A DNA stretch of 64,000 nt from Pseudomonas sp. R37(2017) (lineage in GTDB: Bacteria > Pseudomonadota > Gammaproteobacteria > Pseudomonadales > Pseudomonadaceae), in contig NZ_NEHO01000007.1 in NCBI RefSeq assembly GCF_002113375.1, positions 241,941 through 305,940 on the forward strand. The letters run 5' to 3'. The notes beneath the pieces are model-generated. The model did no database searches. It had not been told where the DNA came from and saw nothing but the letters and a program-made list of their open reading frames with translations. The position numbers and the translations under genes are program-made. Below, piece after piece: positions 45,719 through 54,290 of this stretch. Position 1 is the first letter of the stretch; each line of letters begins with the position of its first letter.

Positions 45719-46980
45719 GGTTGCTTGATGCTCACGTCCCAGGCAGCCGGGTAGTAACACCCCTGGCATTTTGCCTGCGCGACCTGCTGGAAATGGAAGG
45801 AAATGCAGAACAACAGCGCCAGTGCCCAGAAACGCAACGCAGCCGGTGAAGGTTTGAATGCAAAATTCAGCGCAATCGCGACGAAAACCGGTGCCATCAG
45901 CAGGTAGTCATACAGGTACGGATGAATGGCAACTGCCTGTGGCCACAGCAGGCTGGTCATCACGTATTGCGAAAAAAGCAGGTAGTAGAACAGGCTGATG
46001 CCAGCCAACGGGGACGCCCCCGCCGGTGCCGCAACGCCGGCAGGTTCACGCCGTTTGATCATGCGGAAAAACGCCAACTGGGCCACCAGGAACAGGATCG
46101 GCACGGCAATGGTCGGAATTGGCCGCGGAAACTGCGGATCAAGTATCGACTTCAAGATGTTGTTGAAATAAGTGGTGTCGCCATCCAGGCCCGCGCGAAA
46201 CAGCCAGCCGCTGTTGGACGAGGTGAAACCCAGTGCCTTCGATATCAGTGGGGACGGCAGATAGAAGGCAACGGCCGCGACAAGGGCCACCAATGCCAGA
46301 AGACACATCCGTCTGTCGAGACCGTCGGTGCGGCATGCCCAAACCAGCAAGGCGGCGCCCAGCAACGCCGCCGAGATCGGAGAAAACACGGCAAAAATCA
46401 CGATCACTGTCATGGCTGTTGCGGACCGTTCCCGATTTTTCCAGATCAAGAATGCAGCCAGCGCCTGGAGCGCAAATATCAATGGGAACGTATTGTCGAC
46501 GTTGAATCTGGCCGAAGAAATCCAGAATCCCGGCATCGACACCATGAATACGACCGATAACAGAATCAGCAGTCCCTGACCGAATGCCAGGCGCTTTTCC
46601 ACCAGGCGGGACAGAAAAAAGAACGTAACGCCCGCCAGCGAAATGATGTTCAGGAAAGCCCCTGTCACTCTCATCGGTAACGCCGGCACAAACATTTCCA
46701 CTTTATAGAGGGCGTACATGTAGAACAGATAAGCCGTGGCGTGGTTGGAATACGCAATCTTGTTTGCGTAGTTCTCCATCGAATAGAAGACGAGGAAACC
46801 GTGCTGCGAAAAAGTGTTTTGCTCCCAGATGGGGAACGTGAAGTTTCTCAGGCGCTCGGGCGCGCTCGCAATCTGGCTTGCCGCCTCCTGGAAGCCCAGT
46901 GAGTACACCACGCCGATGGTTATGACGACTGCCAGCAAGTATAAGCAGGAGAACAGCTTATTATTTTTTATAAAGTTCAT
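45715..46980 (-). CDS. Polytopic membrane protein, candidate Gtr-type glycosyltransferase
   Basis: 421 residues with about ten membrane spans (LFSCLYLLAVVITIGVVYSLG at the start, LALLFCISFHFQQVA at the end). A large loop follows the first span (FTFPIWEQNTFSQHGFLVFY), a layout like serotype-specific GtrIII/GT-C enzymes that move sugar from the lipid carrier to O-antigen in the periplasm. First gene of the eight-gene operon. No exact family recognised; the operon role is inferred. Confidence 0.65.
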   Translation of the reverse strand: MNFIKNNKLFSCLYLLAVVITIGVVYSLGFQEAASQIASAPERLRNFTFPIWEQNTFSQHGFLVFYSMENYANKIAYSNHATAYLFYMYALYKVEMFVPALPMRVTGAFLNIISLAGVTFFFLSRLVEKRLAFGQGLLILLSVVFMVSMPGFWISSARFNVDNTFPLIFALQALAAFLIWKNRERSATAMTVIVIFAVFSPISAALLGAALLVWACRTDGLDRRMCLLALVALVAAVAFYLPSPLISKALGFTSSNSGWLFRAGLDGDTTYFNNILKSILDPQFPRPIPTIAVPILFLVAQLAFFRMIKRREPAGVAAPAGASPLAGISLFYYLLFSQYVMTSLLWPQAVAIHPYLYDYLLMAPVFVAIALNFAFKPSPAALRFWALALLFCISFHFQQVAQAKCQGCYYPAAWDVSIKQP

Positions 46981-47262
46981 CTATTCCAGTATTCGCAATA
47001 CGCTTGGGATAATTGGTGCCAGCTTCTCGGACGGCTGAAGACTACAACGTGCAACGAAGCGAAACAACGAAATAAGGAAAAGACCATGAATACAAAGGCT
47101 TTTTCTGGTTTTAGTTACCTGGTGAATCATGGAAAAACGCCGGGGCAAACCGCTTGTAATCGGTAGTTCACCGGGGCGATGCCTGGCGTCGGGCACCATA
47201 CAAAACAAAGCCCCCGCAGCAATGCAGGGGCTTTGTTGTATCCGGGGCCTGGAAAAGCGCTT
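46981..47262. other. Right end of island B
   Basis: No confident gene. Contains the promoter region for the glycan operon (minus strand) and, at 47151-47198, the tRNA-like end. A short frame starting ATG 47086 (26 codons) is not supported. Confidence 0.5.
47151..47235. repeat. Degenerate tRNA-Thr 3' half plus terminator (right island junction)
   Basis: CTTGTAATCGGTAG at 47153 keeps the anticodon TGT region of tRNA-Thr, and GGGCACCA at 47191-47198 the acceptor end; differences from the intact tRNA lie in the T-arm. The terminator aaagcccccgca (47207-47218) / tgcaggggcttt (47223-47234) follows, as at 38195. It is probably the original terminator of the tRNA gene before insertion. Confidence 0.8.
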
Positions 47263-47973
47263 TTAGTGTCCCGCGCTCTGACCTCCGTCCACGTGCAGGA
47301 TTTCGCCAGTGACGAACTTGGCGCCGTCCAGATACACGACCGCTTGCGCAATATCATCGACCTCGCCCATGTGCCCGACCGGGTGCAGATTGCCCAGTGC
47401 TGCATGGGTTTCTTCGCCGTGCATCGGGGTCTTGATGATGCCGGGGCTGACAGCGTTCACCCGAATCCCGCGCTTGGCGTATTCGATGGCCAGGGATTTG
47501 GTTGCCGCGTTGAGGCCGCCCTTGGTCAGCGATGCCAACACCGATGGCACGCCGTCGATGGCGTGGTCCACCAGGCTGGTGGTGATGTTGACGACGTGGC
47601 CGCTGCCCTGTTTTTCCATCTCGGCGATGGCGAGTTGGGTGATGTAGAAGAAGCCATTGAGGTTCACTGACAGCACATTGGCGTAGTCTTCTGCGGTGTA
47701 CGCGGTGAACGGTTTGGCGACGAAGATCCCGGCGTTGTTGACCAGGGTATCGATGCGGCCGAAACGGGAGATCGCTTCACGGATGACGCGCCGGGCGGTT
47801 TCCGGCTCGCCGATGTCGCCGGCCACGGTGAGGATGTCCGGATCGGTGGACGGTTTGATCGAGCGCGAAGTGGCGACGATACGGTAACCAAGTTCACGAA
47901 AGGCTTTGACCATACCGTCGCCGAGACCCTGGGAGGCGCCGGTGATTACGATGACTTTTTTCGAAATGCTCAT
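47263..47973 (-). CDS. Short-chain dehydrogenase/reductase without the catalytic tyrosine
   Basis: 236 residues. Rossmann cofactor motif VITGASQGLGDGM, NNAGIF and the PG element VNAVSPGIIKTPMH are normal. The active-site serine is in VVNITTSL, but the YxxxK motif reads ASLTK: the Lys is present and the Tyr position holds Ala. The following GGLNAATKSLAIEYA is standard. It may be a member of an atypical subfamily with other chemistry or a binding role. Likely co-transcribed with the 48018 gene upstream. Confidence 0.85.
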   Translation of the reverse strand: MSISKKVIVITGASQGLGDGMVKAFRELGYRIVATSRSIKPSTDPDILTVAGDIGEPETARRVIREAISRFGRIDTLVNNAGIFVAKPFTAYTAEDYANVLSVNLNGFFYITQLAIAEMEKQGSGHVVNITTSLVDHAIDGVPSVLASLTKGGLNAATKSLAIEYAKRGIRVNAVSPGIIKTPMHGEETHAALGNLHPVGHMGEVDDIAQAVVYLDGAKFVTGEILHVDGGQSAGH

Positions 47974-48017
47974 GATGAAGACCTCTGACCATTAAAAGTG
48001 GGATAGAAAATCGGTAA

Positions 48018-48674
48018 TCAAACTTCGGCCGCTGCCTTGGCCATTTGTCGCAACATTTGTTCGTAGTACTCGACCGATTGCGAGCCGGACACCAGGTGGC
48101 GACCGTTGAGCACCAAGGCCGGGACCGAATTGATGCCACGCTGCTGGTAGTACGCTTCAAGCGCCCGCACCTCATCGGCGAACGCACCGGACGCCAGCAC
48201 CTCTTGTGCACTTGCCCCATCCAGCCCCGCTTCAGTCGCCAGCCGCACCAGTGTCGACTGATCACTCGGGTTCTGGCCTTCGCTGAAGTAGGCCCGTAGC
48301 AGCACCTTCTTCAGCTCGACTTGCCGCCCCTCCTGCAACGCCCACAGCAACAAACGGTGCGCATCGAAGGTGTTGTAGAAATGCGTACGCTTCTCCAGAT
48401 CGAACTTGAAGCCGATGGCCTCGCCGCGAGCGATCTGCATGACCTTGCCAGCGGCGATGTCGTCGGTGGTTCTGCCGTACTTGCGCATCAGGTGCTCGAC
48501 CGCTTGCTCACCTTCGGCCGGCATGTTCGGGTTCAACTCGAACGGCTTGTAGGTCAGCTCGACCGAGACTTCCCCGGCCACGTTTTCAATCGCTTGTTCC
48601 AGCGCCGTCACCCCCAGCGCGCACCAGGGGCACACCACATCGGAAATGAAATCGATGGTGACGGAGGCCGTCAT
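48018..48674 (-). CDS. DsbA/FrnE-like thioredoxin-fold oxidoreductase
   Basis: 218 residues; DFISDVVCPWCALG carries the CPWC active site near 15-18. The fold has the helical insertion typical of FrnE/2-hydroxychromene-isomerase-like proteins (THFYNTFDAHRLLLWA, SVPALVLNGRHLVSG with cis-Pro). No signal peptide, so cytosolic. It overlaps the tautomerase gene by 4 bp. SDR, DsbA-like and tautomerase genes look like one catabolic or detoxification operon. Confidence 0.9.
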   Translation of the reverse strand: MTASVTIDFISDVVCPWCALGVTALEQAIENVAGEVSVELTYKPFELNPNMPAEGEQAVEHLMRKYGRTTDDIAAGKVMQIARGEAIGFKFDLEKRTHFYNTFDAHRLLLWALQEGRQVELKKVLLRAYFSEGQNPSDQSTLVRLATEAGLDGASAQEVLASGAFADEVRALEAYYQQRGINSVPALVLNGRHLVSGSQSVEYYEQMLRQMAKAAAEV

Positions 48675-48892
48675 GACTTCTCCTCCGCCTCGGCCAGTTG
48701 CTTGCGGTACTGGGTGGTGGTGATGCCGGCGTAGCCCCAGTTATCGGTATCGACTTCCTCGATCACGATGTGGGTCAGGTCAGGGCGTTTGTTGAGGACG
48801 CGCTCCAGTGTTTCAGTGATCTCGGCAATCACCTGAGCTTTCTGCTCGGTAGTAACGCCATCGCGGGTGATGCGTACGGATACGAAAGGCAT
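48671..48892 (-). CDS. 4-oxalocrotonate tautomerase-family protein
   Basis: 73 residues. After removal of Met, Pro1 (MPFVSVRITRDG) is the catalytic base. The motif THIVIEEVDTDNWGYAG places it with Pptautomerase-like enzymes longer at the C-terminus. Substrate unknown. First gene of the minus-strand trio 48892-47263. Confidence 0.9.
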   Translation of the reverse strand: MPFVSVRITRDGVTTEQKAQVIAEITETLERVLNKRPDLTHIVIEEVDTDNWGYAGITTTQYRKQLAEAEEKS

Positions 48893-49027
48893 GAGGGAAA
48901 CTCCAGTGACCTTCCCGTCGGGATGATGGGAGAGGTGTTGGAGGTGAATGTAGGAGGTTGGCTGGAGGGGATAAAGGTGGGGACGGGAACTTCATTCATT
49001 ACGTGGTGTAATGAATTTTATTGGATT
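48893..49027. other. Upstream region of the tautomerase trio
   Basis: Non-coding; should hold the promoter of the trio. No clear boxes identified by eye. Confidence 0.4.
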
Positions 49028-49273
49028 CTATACCGTTTTTTCTGTCGTCCATTTGATACGCGCGACTTCGCCGATCTGACCACCACAAGGCTGCAGCTCG
49101 CGGTTGACACACCCATCATCTGTGACAGAGAATTTGCCCAAGAGCGCGAAACCGACTGCCTTCAGGTGGCAATAGTCGGCGTTAGGAACCCCGTTGATGA
49201 CCTGAAAATCAGCGCTCGGGTGAGACCTCTTCTCCCTTGCTTGAGGGAGCAAAATATCAAGCAAGCTTCTCAA
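49028..49273 (-). CDS. Hypothetical small ORF downstream of the orphan nuclease domain
   Basis: 81 codons from TTG 49273. No family recognised; FQVINGVPNADYCHLKAVG and DGCVNRELQPCGGQIGEVA look like real protein, with even composition. It starts right at the terminator that ends the 49284 gene, so it cannot rely on that transcript unless read through. It could be a gene remnant or an immunity candidate for the nuclease domain. Confidence 0.35.
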   Translation of the reverse strand: MRSLLDILLPQAREKRSHPSADFQVINGVPNADYCHLKAVGFALLGKFSVTDDGCVNRELQPCGGQIGEVARIKWTTEKTV

Positions 49274-49303
49274 AAAAAGCAGCCTACTCAGGCTGCTTTT
49301 TTT
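49272..49303 (-). terminator. Terminator overlapping the 3' end of the nuclease-domain gene
   Basis: Stem aaaaagcagcc / ggctgcttttt with a short loop tactca. The TAG stop of the 49284 gene sits in the loop, so translation runs into the hairpin. Confidence 0.8.
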
Positions 49304-49871
49304 GTTTGGATAGTAGGTAACGCTGATAAACCAATCCGCCGTGCCGGTGCTTGTTCAGCGCCTTTTTGTCACAATTCATGAAGTTCCAAAGTACATACCC
49401 ACGGTCAACATGGATTACTACCAACATTTGGTACTTTGTGGGGTATATGCCAATGAAGGCGAGACGATAGGAACCATCGCTGTAGGAAACCCGCCAGATT
49501 TCCAATGGATTATTCAGCGTATCTACAGCAAATTCAGTGAAGCGCTCTCGGGCGTTCGGGCGCTTTTCCACAATGTGACGTAGATGCTCAAGCCGAACTG
49601 TCACGGGTAAATATGGCGTTTCGATCAGCACCGTGTCAGTCCCTTCATGCAATCCAAAACCCAGTGCTACTTGCCTTAGAGCGGAGCAGACATCAACGGC
49701 TCCAGGTAGCTCTCGAATCACCTTGTTTTCCAAGGGTATCGGCATGTCCCGCAGATCCGGCAAACCTAAATCCCTCCAGTTTTCCTGATCAGGAGCTTCC
49801 TTTACCCCTGGAGCTTTCATTCGGTGATCTCTCACGATAACAACTGCTATTTCAGCTTGTTGAATCGTCAC
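49284..49871 (-). CDS. Orphan phage-type barnase/EndoU/ColicinE5/RelE-like nuclease domain (PBECR2-like)
   Basis: 195 residues from GTG 49871, without a clear ribosome site. NWRDLGLPDLRDMPIPLEN resembles the linker seen in phage MuF-type head proteins, and the end VRLEHLRHIVEKRPNARERF, RVSYSDGSYRLAFIGIYPTK and CDKKALNKHRHGGLVYQRY fits PBECR2-type toxin domains with conserved His and Arg residues. The bulk of the phage protein is absent, so this is probably a surviving C-terminal toxin domain or a remnant. Confidence 0.7.
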   Translation of the reverse strand: MTIQQAEIAVVIVRDHRMKAPGVKEAPDQENWRDLGLPDLRDMPIPLENKVIRELPGAVDVCSALRQVALGFGLHEGTDTVLIETPYLPVTVRLEHLRHIVEKRPNARERFTEFAVDTLNNPLEIWRVSYSDGSYRLAFIGIYPTKYQMLVVIHVDRGYVLWNFMNCDKKALNKHRHGGLVYQRYLLSKQKKQPE

Positions 49872-49969
49872 GAGAAATCAGGTAGGTCCTCTTTTTTCCT
49901 CAGAGACTTCCGACAATCTTGAAGGGCATCGCCATTGCCATTGAAAGAGCCGCTTGGAAAAGCCCTAAA

Positions 49970-50000
49970 CCAAAAAAGAGCCCCGAACCAGTCGGGGCTT
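49970..50000 (-). terminator. Terminator of the OprD-type porin gene
   Basis: Stem agccccga / tcggggct (49979-49986 with 49992-49999) and a T-run on the minus strand, 49 bp after the porin stop. Confidence 0.8.
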
Positions 50001-50048
50001 CTTCTTTTTTCTCAGCCTTTGATCAGGCCTCGACACCACAACCCATCA

Positions 50049-51335
50049 TCAGAAGACGTTGATCGGGTAATCCACGAACACACGCACTTCGTTGCCGCTG
50101 ACGTTGTATTCGCTCGACTTCTGCGACACGCGCAGGACCGAGCTGCGCAGTTTCACGCTGAGGTCTTTGGCCGGGCCGCTTTGGACGACGTATTTGATCT
50201 GGTTGAAGATCTCGCGCTCGGTGCCGCCTTCGCTGGTGGAGGTGGTGATGTTGTCACCGCGCACGTAGGCCACGTTGTAGCTCAGGCCCGGTACACCGAA
50301 GGTGCTGAAGTCCAGGCCGTAGCCCAGCTGCCAGCTGCGTTCGTCTTCGGCGTTGAAGTCGGACCAGTAGGAGTTCGCCAGGTAGATGGTGTTGCCACCG
50401 TCGCCGACGCGACCCTGGTCTTTCTGGTAGCCGCCGTAGGCGTAGCCCAGGTTGCTGTCGCCGGTGCTGCGCTGGTGTGCGAGGGTGAACGAGTGCGGGC
50501 CGGTGATGAAGGTGGCGGCCAGGCTCCAGATCTTGTTGTCGTCGCCGGTGATACCGTTTTCGCGGACGTAGGAATCGTCCAGCTTGGTGCGGTAGCCGTT
50601 GAAGTCCAGGGTCAGGGACTGATCCTTGTCGATCGGGAACACGTAGTTGGCGTTCACGTATTGCTTCTTCAGCACGTCTTCGACGTCGGAAGCGTACAGC
50701 GCAGCCTTGAACTGTTCAGTGAACTGGTAGCTACCGCCCAACACGTTGATCGACTTCAAGCCACCGCTGTCACGGCCTTCAGCGCTTTTACGCGACTCGG
50801 CGGTGAAGCGACCGGCGTCCAGTTGCAGGCCGTTGATCTCTTTGGAAGTGATCAGGGTGCCGGTGTAGCTTTCTGGCAGCAGGCGCGAGTTGTCGTAGTT
50901 CAGTACCGGCAGGGCCGGCATCTGGTCGCCGTAGGTCAGGGTGGTGCTGGACAGGCGGAACTTGATCGCCGCGCCGCCTTTGGACAAGTCGTCAGCCGGC
51001 TGGCCACTGTCGCCCTTCTTGAAGAAATCGATGCCTTGCGCGCCGCTACGGTCTTCGCTGCGCTCCAGGTTCAATGCGTACAGACCGAACGCGTCCACCC
51101 CCACACCCACGGTGCCTTGGGTGAAGCCGGACGAGAACGTACCGATGGCCGCCTGGCCCCACTCGGATTTATCCGGGTTGCCGTCTTTGAAATCACGATT
51201 GATGTAGGCGTTGCGCAGCAGCACTTTGAGGCTGCTGTCTGCAACAAAACCCTTGGATTCGGCCTGGTCGTTCGCCATGGCCGGCGTTGCGCTCAACATC
51301 CCCAGAGCGATCAGGCTGATTCGCTTGTTCAACAT
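50049..51335 (-). CDS. OprD-family outer membrane porin
   Basis: 428 residues. Signal peptide MLNKRISLIALGMLSATPAM, cut after AMA. OprD features: KGFVADSSLKVLLRNAYINRDF, QAAIGTFSSGFTQGTVGVGVDAFGLYALNLE, RSWQLGYGLDFSTFGVPGLS and the terminal strand NEVRVFVDYPINVF ending in Phe. An 18-strand barrel for uptake of amino acids, peptides or carboxylates; substrate cannot be told from sequence alone. Confidence 0.95.
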   Translation of the reverse strand: MLNKRISLIALGMLSATPAMANDQAESKGFVADSSLKVLLRNAYINRDFKDGNPDKSEWGQAAIGTFSSGFTQGTVGVGVDAFGLYALNLERSEDRSGAQGIDFFKKGDSGQPADDLSKGGAAIKFRLSSTTLTYGDQMPALPVLNYDNSRLLPESYTGTLITSKEINGLQLDAGRFTAESRKSAEGRDSGGLKSINVLGGSYQFTEQFKAALYASDVEDVLKKQYVNANYVFPIDKDQSLTLDFNGYRTKLDDSYVRENGITGDDNKIWSLAATFITGPHSFTLAHQRSTGDSNLGYAYGGYQKDQGRVGDGGNTIYLANSYWSDFNAEDERSWQLGYGLDFSTFGVPGLSYNVAYVRGDNITTSTSEGGTEREIFNQIKYVVQSGPAKDLSVKLRSSVLRVSQKSSEYNVSGNEVRVFVDYPINVF

Positions 51336-51416
51336 TATTTTTTTCCTTGATACGGTTGATACGCGCTGTGTCGAACGGCCGAAACGGCGCTATCGCGCTC
51401 TTGTTTCAAGGCGAAA

Positions 51417-51456
51417 ACAAAAAGGCCCGCCCACGATTTCTCGCGGCGGGCCTTTT
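51417..51456 (-). terminator. Terminator of the DsbA-like gene at 51594
   Basis: Stem aaaggcccgcc / ggcgggccttt (51421-51431 with 51445-51455) with a T-run on the minus strand; it lies in the gap between porin and the 51594 gene. Confidence 0.85.
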
Positions 51457-51593
51457 ATTGTTTTTGAGTCGTGGCAGTCGGCCACAGGCGTTGGGCCGAA
51501 TCGTAGCCGCGCCCTTAAGAGCGTGTCAATTTCATGAATCTTCTACAAATAGGCAAAAAACGTCTAAGAAACTGCTTTACGCGGCAGGAATAT

Positions 51594-52265
51594 TCAATCG
51601 ACACAACCTTCGAGGCCGCAAGTTGCTACGGAACTGGATGAGTCCTGATCCGGAAGCGACTGACCCAACCATTGTGCAAATGCCTGAGGTTTGCCCAGCC
51701 ATGGCCCGATATCGATCAGGGTGAATTGGTCATTGTGCTCAAGCACCAGGGTCGGAAAGCCCTGCCCGCCAACTTTTGCCAGGAACGCCCGGCTGCTCCT
51801 GATATGACCTTCGGTGTCGGCCGCCCGGAAGGCTCCTTCGAAGGCTTGAGGGTCCAGTCCCATGCCACGGGCCAGTTCAAACAGTACCGATTCGTCGGCA
51901 ATGCGGCGCCCTTCCACGTAGTGAGCACTTTGCAAACGCCCCAATAATTCCAACCCGCGACCGGCCATTTGCTCGGCAGCCAGTACCGCAGCGATGGGTG
52001 GCGCCGAATCGAACACAGCGCTGTGATCACGCAGCAAACCTTCGAAATAGGCTTCACCGAACGGCTGCCCGCTGTATTCGGCAATGCGCCGGTCGTGGGG
52101 CATGACGTAATTGCGCAGTTGTGGCGAAACCTTTTGCCGATTGGCACCCGTCATCATGCCACCGCCGTGGGCAATCACGGGCAGCACAGCCTGGGCGGCT
52201 TGCACCAGCGGTTTGGCTCCGTAGCACCAACCGCACAACGGGTCGTAGATGTAATGCAGGACCAT
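51594..52265 (-). CDS. DsbA-family thioredoxin-fold protein
   Basis: 223 residues; YIYDPLCGWCYGAKPLVQAA carries a CGWC active site near 11-14, with HGGGMMTGANRQ and FPTLVLEHN (cis-Pro). No signal peptide, so cytosolic; similar to the FrnE-like group and different from the 48018 protein. Three Cys at the end (SSVATCGLEGCVD) may bind metal or resolve disulfides. Function unknown. Confidence 0.88.
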   Translation of the reverse strand: MVLHYIYDPLCGWCYGAKPLVQAAQAVLPVIAHGGGMMTGANRQKVSPQLRNYVMPHDRRIAEYSGQPFGEAYFEGLLRDHSAVFDSAPPIAAVLAAEQMAGRGLELLGRLQSAHYVEGRRIADESVLFELARGMGLDPQAFEGAFRAADTEGHIRSSRAFLAKVGGQGFPTLVLEHNDQFTLIDIGPWLGKPQAFAQWLGQSLPDQDSSSSVATCGLEGCVD

Positions 52266-52440
52266 GGGAAGGCTCCGACAGAAATTGGGGAAAATTCGAT
52301 GTCGACAGATTAGTGCCTCAGCAGTCCCGGAAAAACGCCGGATCGGCTTTCAGACTGTTGCTTGAATCGGTCGAATGGCTTTGCCACAAAACCCAGGTCC
52401 GTTCGCAATAGCGGTGATTGCATGAATCTGCGCACAAAAA

Positions 52441-52472
52441 AAAGCGCTGCCATCCCGGCAGCGCTTTTTTTT
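52441..52472. terminator. Bidirectional terminator
   Basis: Stem agcgctgcc / ggcagcgct with T-runs on both sides (tttttttt right, tttttttt left on the minus strand). It ends the small gene at 52495 and could block reading from the other side. Confidence 0.85.
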
Positions 52473-52494
52473 GATCAATCCGTTGTTGTTCTTC

Positions 52495-52707
52495 TTATCC
52501 TTCCATTACATCCCACAACGCATCCAGTTCCGCCTCGCTGAAAAAACCAGCGGGGTAGCGCTCGATCATCGTCCGGCGCGGATCAGTTTCGCTGATCTGA
52601 CGCATTCCATTGGACTTGAACCAGTGCGCCAGAATCTGGAGCGATTCGCTGTTTACTGCCAGGGGATGCAACGCCTTGTCGCTCACCACGTTCACTTCGG
52701 CGTTCAT
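52495..52707 (-). CDS. Small conserved-looking hypothetical protein
   Basis: 70 residues from ATG 52705-52707 (MNAEVNVVSDKALHPLAVN), with GGGAGAGAG upstream; the frame extends to 52749 but with weaker start. Acidic helix at the end (FFSEAELDALWDVMEG). No family assigned. Confidence 0.6.
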   Translation of the reverse strand: MNAEVNVVSDKALHPLAVNSESLQILAHWFKSNGMRQISETDPRRTMIERYPAGFFSEAELDALWDVMEG

Positions 52708-52849
52708 TTCAGCGCTCTCTCCCGGTTTGTGAGCGGCTAACTTATCCAAGGTTTATGACAGAACATCGAAGTCCTCCCCCTCCCCGAGTTACAAAAGCAG
52801 AGATACAAGAGCTGTGCCAAGGTTTCCGAAGTGTGGGGAAGTGGATGCA

Positions 52850-52882
52850 AAAAAGCCCGCGACCCTTATGGGCCGCGGGCTC
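52850..52882 (-). terminator. Terminator of agmatine deiminase gene
   Basis: Stem agcccgcg / cgcgggct (52854-52861 with 52874-52881) with a T-run on the minus strand, 70 bp after the aguA stop. Confidence 0.8.
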
Positions 52883-52951
52883 TGCGCATCACTGAAGGCT
52901 GATCGACAGCTTGAGGAATTTCGCAATCAACTCAAGCTGTTACAACCTCAC

Positions 52952-54058
52952 TCACTCTTTGTGCGGCGCGGGTTGCTGCTGGGTAAGGCAGTGAATATTG
53001 CCACCCCCCAGTAACAGTTCGCGGCCAGGCACCATCACCACTTCATGCTGTGGGAACAGGTTCTGCAGGATTTCCTTTGCCGGGCCATCCTGTGGGTCAT
53101 CAAAGCACGGCGCGATGATGCCGCCGTTGACGATCAGGAAGTTCACATAGGAACCGGCCAGGCGAACAGTCGGGTTACGTTCCTGGGTACCGTCCACCGG
53201 GTCGACACCGGCACACTCTTCCTCAGTCGCAAACAGCGGACCCGGGATCGGCATTTTGTGCACAATGAACGGGCGACCCTTGGCGTCGGTGCTGCTTTGC
53301 AGCACTTTCATCGCGGCCTGGCAGCGCGGGTAGTTCGGGTCCTGCGGATCATCGGTCCAGGCCAGCAGCACTTCACCCGGACGTACGTAGCAGCAGAAGT
53401 TATCCACATGCCCGTCGGTTTCGTCGTTGAACAAGCCGTCCGGCAGCCAGATGATTTTATCCACAGCCAGGTTCGCACTCAGGACCGCTTCGATTTCCGC
53501 ACGATTCATGTGCGGGTTGCGATTGCGGTTGAGCAGGCATTCTTCGGTGGTAATCAGGGTGCCTTCGCCGTCGACGTGAATCGAGCCGCCTTCAAGCACG
53601 AAGCCTTCGGTACGGTAACGCGCGCTGCGCTCGATCTCGAGGATCTTGCCGCCAACCTGCGAGTCGCGGTTCCATGGCGAATACAGGCCGCCGTCGAAGC
53701 CGCCCCACGAATTGAAGTCCCAGTTCACACCACGGACTTCACCCTTGTTATTGATGACAAAGGTCGGGCCGGTATCGCGGACCCAGGCGTCGTCACTCGA
53801 CATTTCCACAACACGAATGTTCGGCACGTCCAGACGGGTACGGGCGTTTTCGTACTGGCCAGCGGAAACCGCCACGGTTACCGGTTCGAAACGGGCGATG
53901 GCCTTGGCCACCGCCACGTGCGCGGCTTGTGCCGGCTTGCCTCCCAGGCGCCAGTTGTCCGGGCGCTCGGGCCAGATCATCCAGGTTTGGGTTTGGGGTG
54001 CCCATTCGGCCGGCATGTAGAAGCCGTCGGCGCGAGGGGTGCTGTTCAACGTAGTCAT
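52952..54058 (-). CDS. aguA: Agmatine deiminase
   Basis: 368 residues. Converts agmatine to N-carbamoylputrescine, part of arginine decarboxylase-route putrescine synthesis or use. Family motifs: [65 protein letters not shown] and the catalytic Cys in [15 protein letters not shown] (about 356). No signal peptide. The next enzyme (aguB) is not beside it. Confidence 0.95.
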   Translation of the reverse strand: MTTLNSTPRADGFYMPAEWAPQTQTWMIWPERPDNWRLGGKPAQAAHVAVAKAIARFEPVTVAVSAGQYENARTRLDVPNIRVVEMSSDDAWVRDTGPTFVINNKGEVRGVNWDFNSWGGFDGGLYSPWNRDSQVGGKILEIERSARYRTEGFVLEGGSIHVDGEGTLITTEECLLNRNRNPHMNRAEIEAVLSANLAVDKIIWLPDGLFNDETDGHVDNFCCYVRPGEVLLAWTDDPQDPNYPRCQAAMKVLQSSTDAKGRPFIVHKMPIPGPLFATEEECAGVDPVDGTQERNPTVRLAGSYVNFLIVNGGIIAPCFDDPQDGPAKEILQNLFPQHEVVMVPGRELLLGGGNIHCLTQQQPAPHKE

Positions 54059-54290
54059 GGCTCAGGACTCCAGAGTGGCATTGATGCCTGACAGAAAAGG
54101 AAAGCGCAGTGCTACACGCCGTGGACTGTGTCACTTTATAGCCGATAAATATCGGCTTTTAAAGCGTACTCAATCCACGGTTACAAAATTAATCGATAAA
54201 AGGCCGATATCAATCGAACTAAACTCACCGCCTCTGTGGGAGCGGCGGTGCGGCGATCCCACATTGGCCCTCATTCACAGGTGGATCGGC

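Larger units (their letters stand above)
38187..47198. mobile_element. Genomic island B, tandem to island A
   Basis: Lies between the degenerate tRNA-Thr ends at 38166-38186 and 47151-47198. It carries an Abi_2 gene where an integrase would be expected, the last about 25 codons of an integrase plus the post-integrase repeat (39534-39857), and an eight-gene glycan operon. Without its own integrase it can move only by the help of the island A enzyme. Confidence 0.7.

Noticed and set aside
49935..51350. 471-codon plus-strand frame across the porin
   Set aside because: Antisense of a clear OprD-type gene with signal peptide and terminal Phe.
54233..54261. Small hairpin gtgggagcggcggtgcggcgatcccac as REP element
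   Set aside because: Only a short, imperfect similarity to REP sequences; not paired and not convincing.
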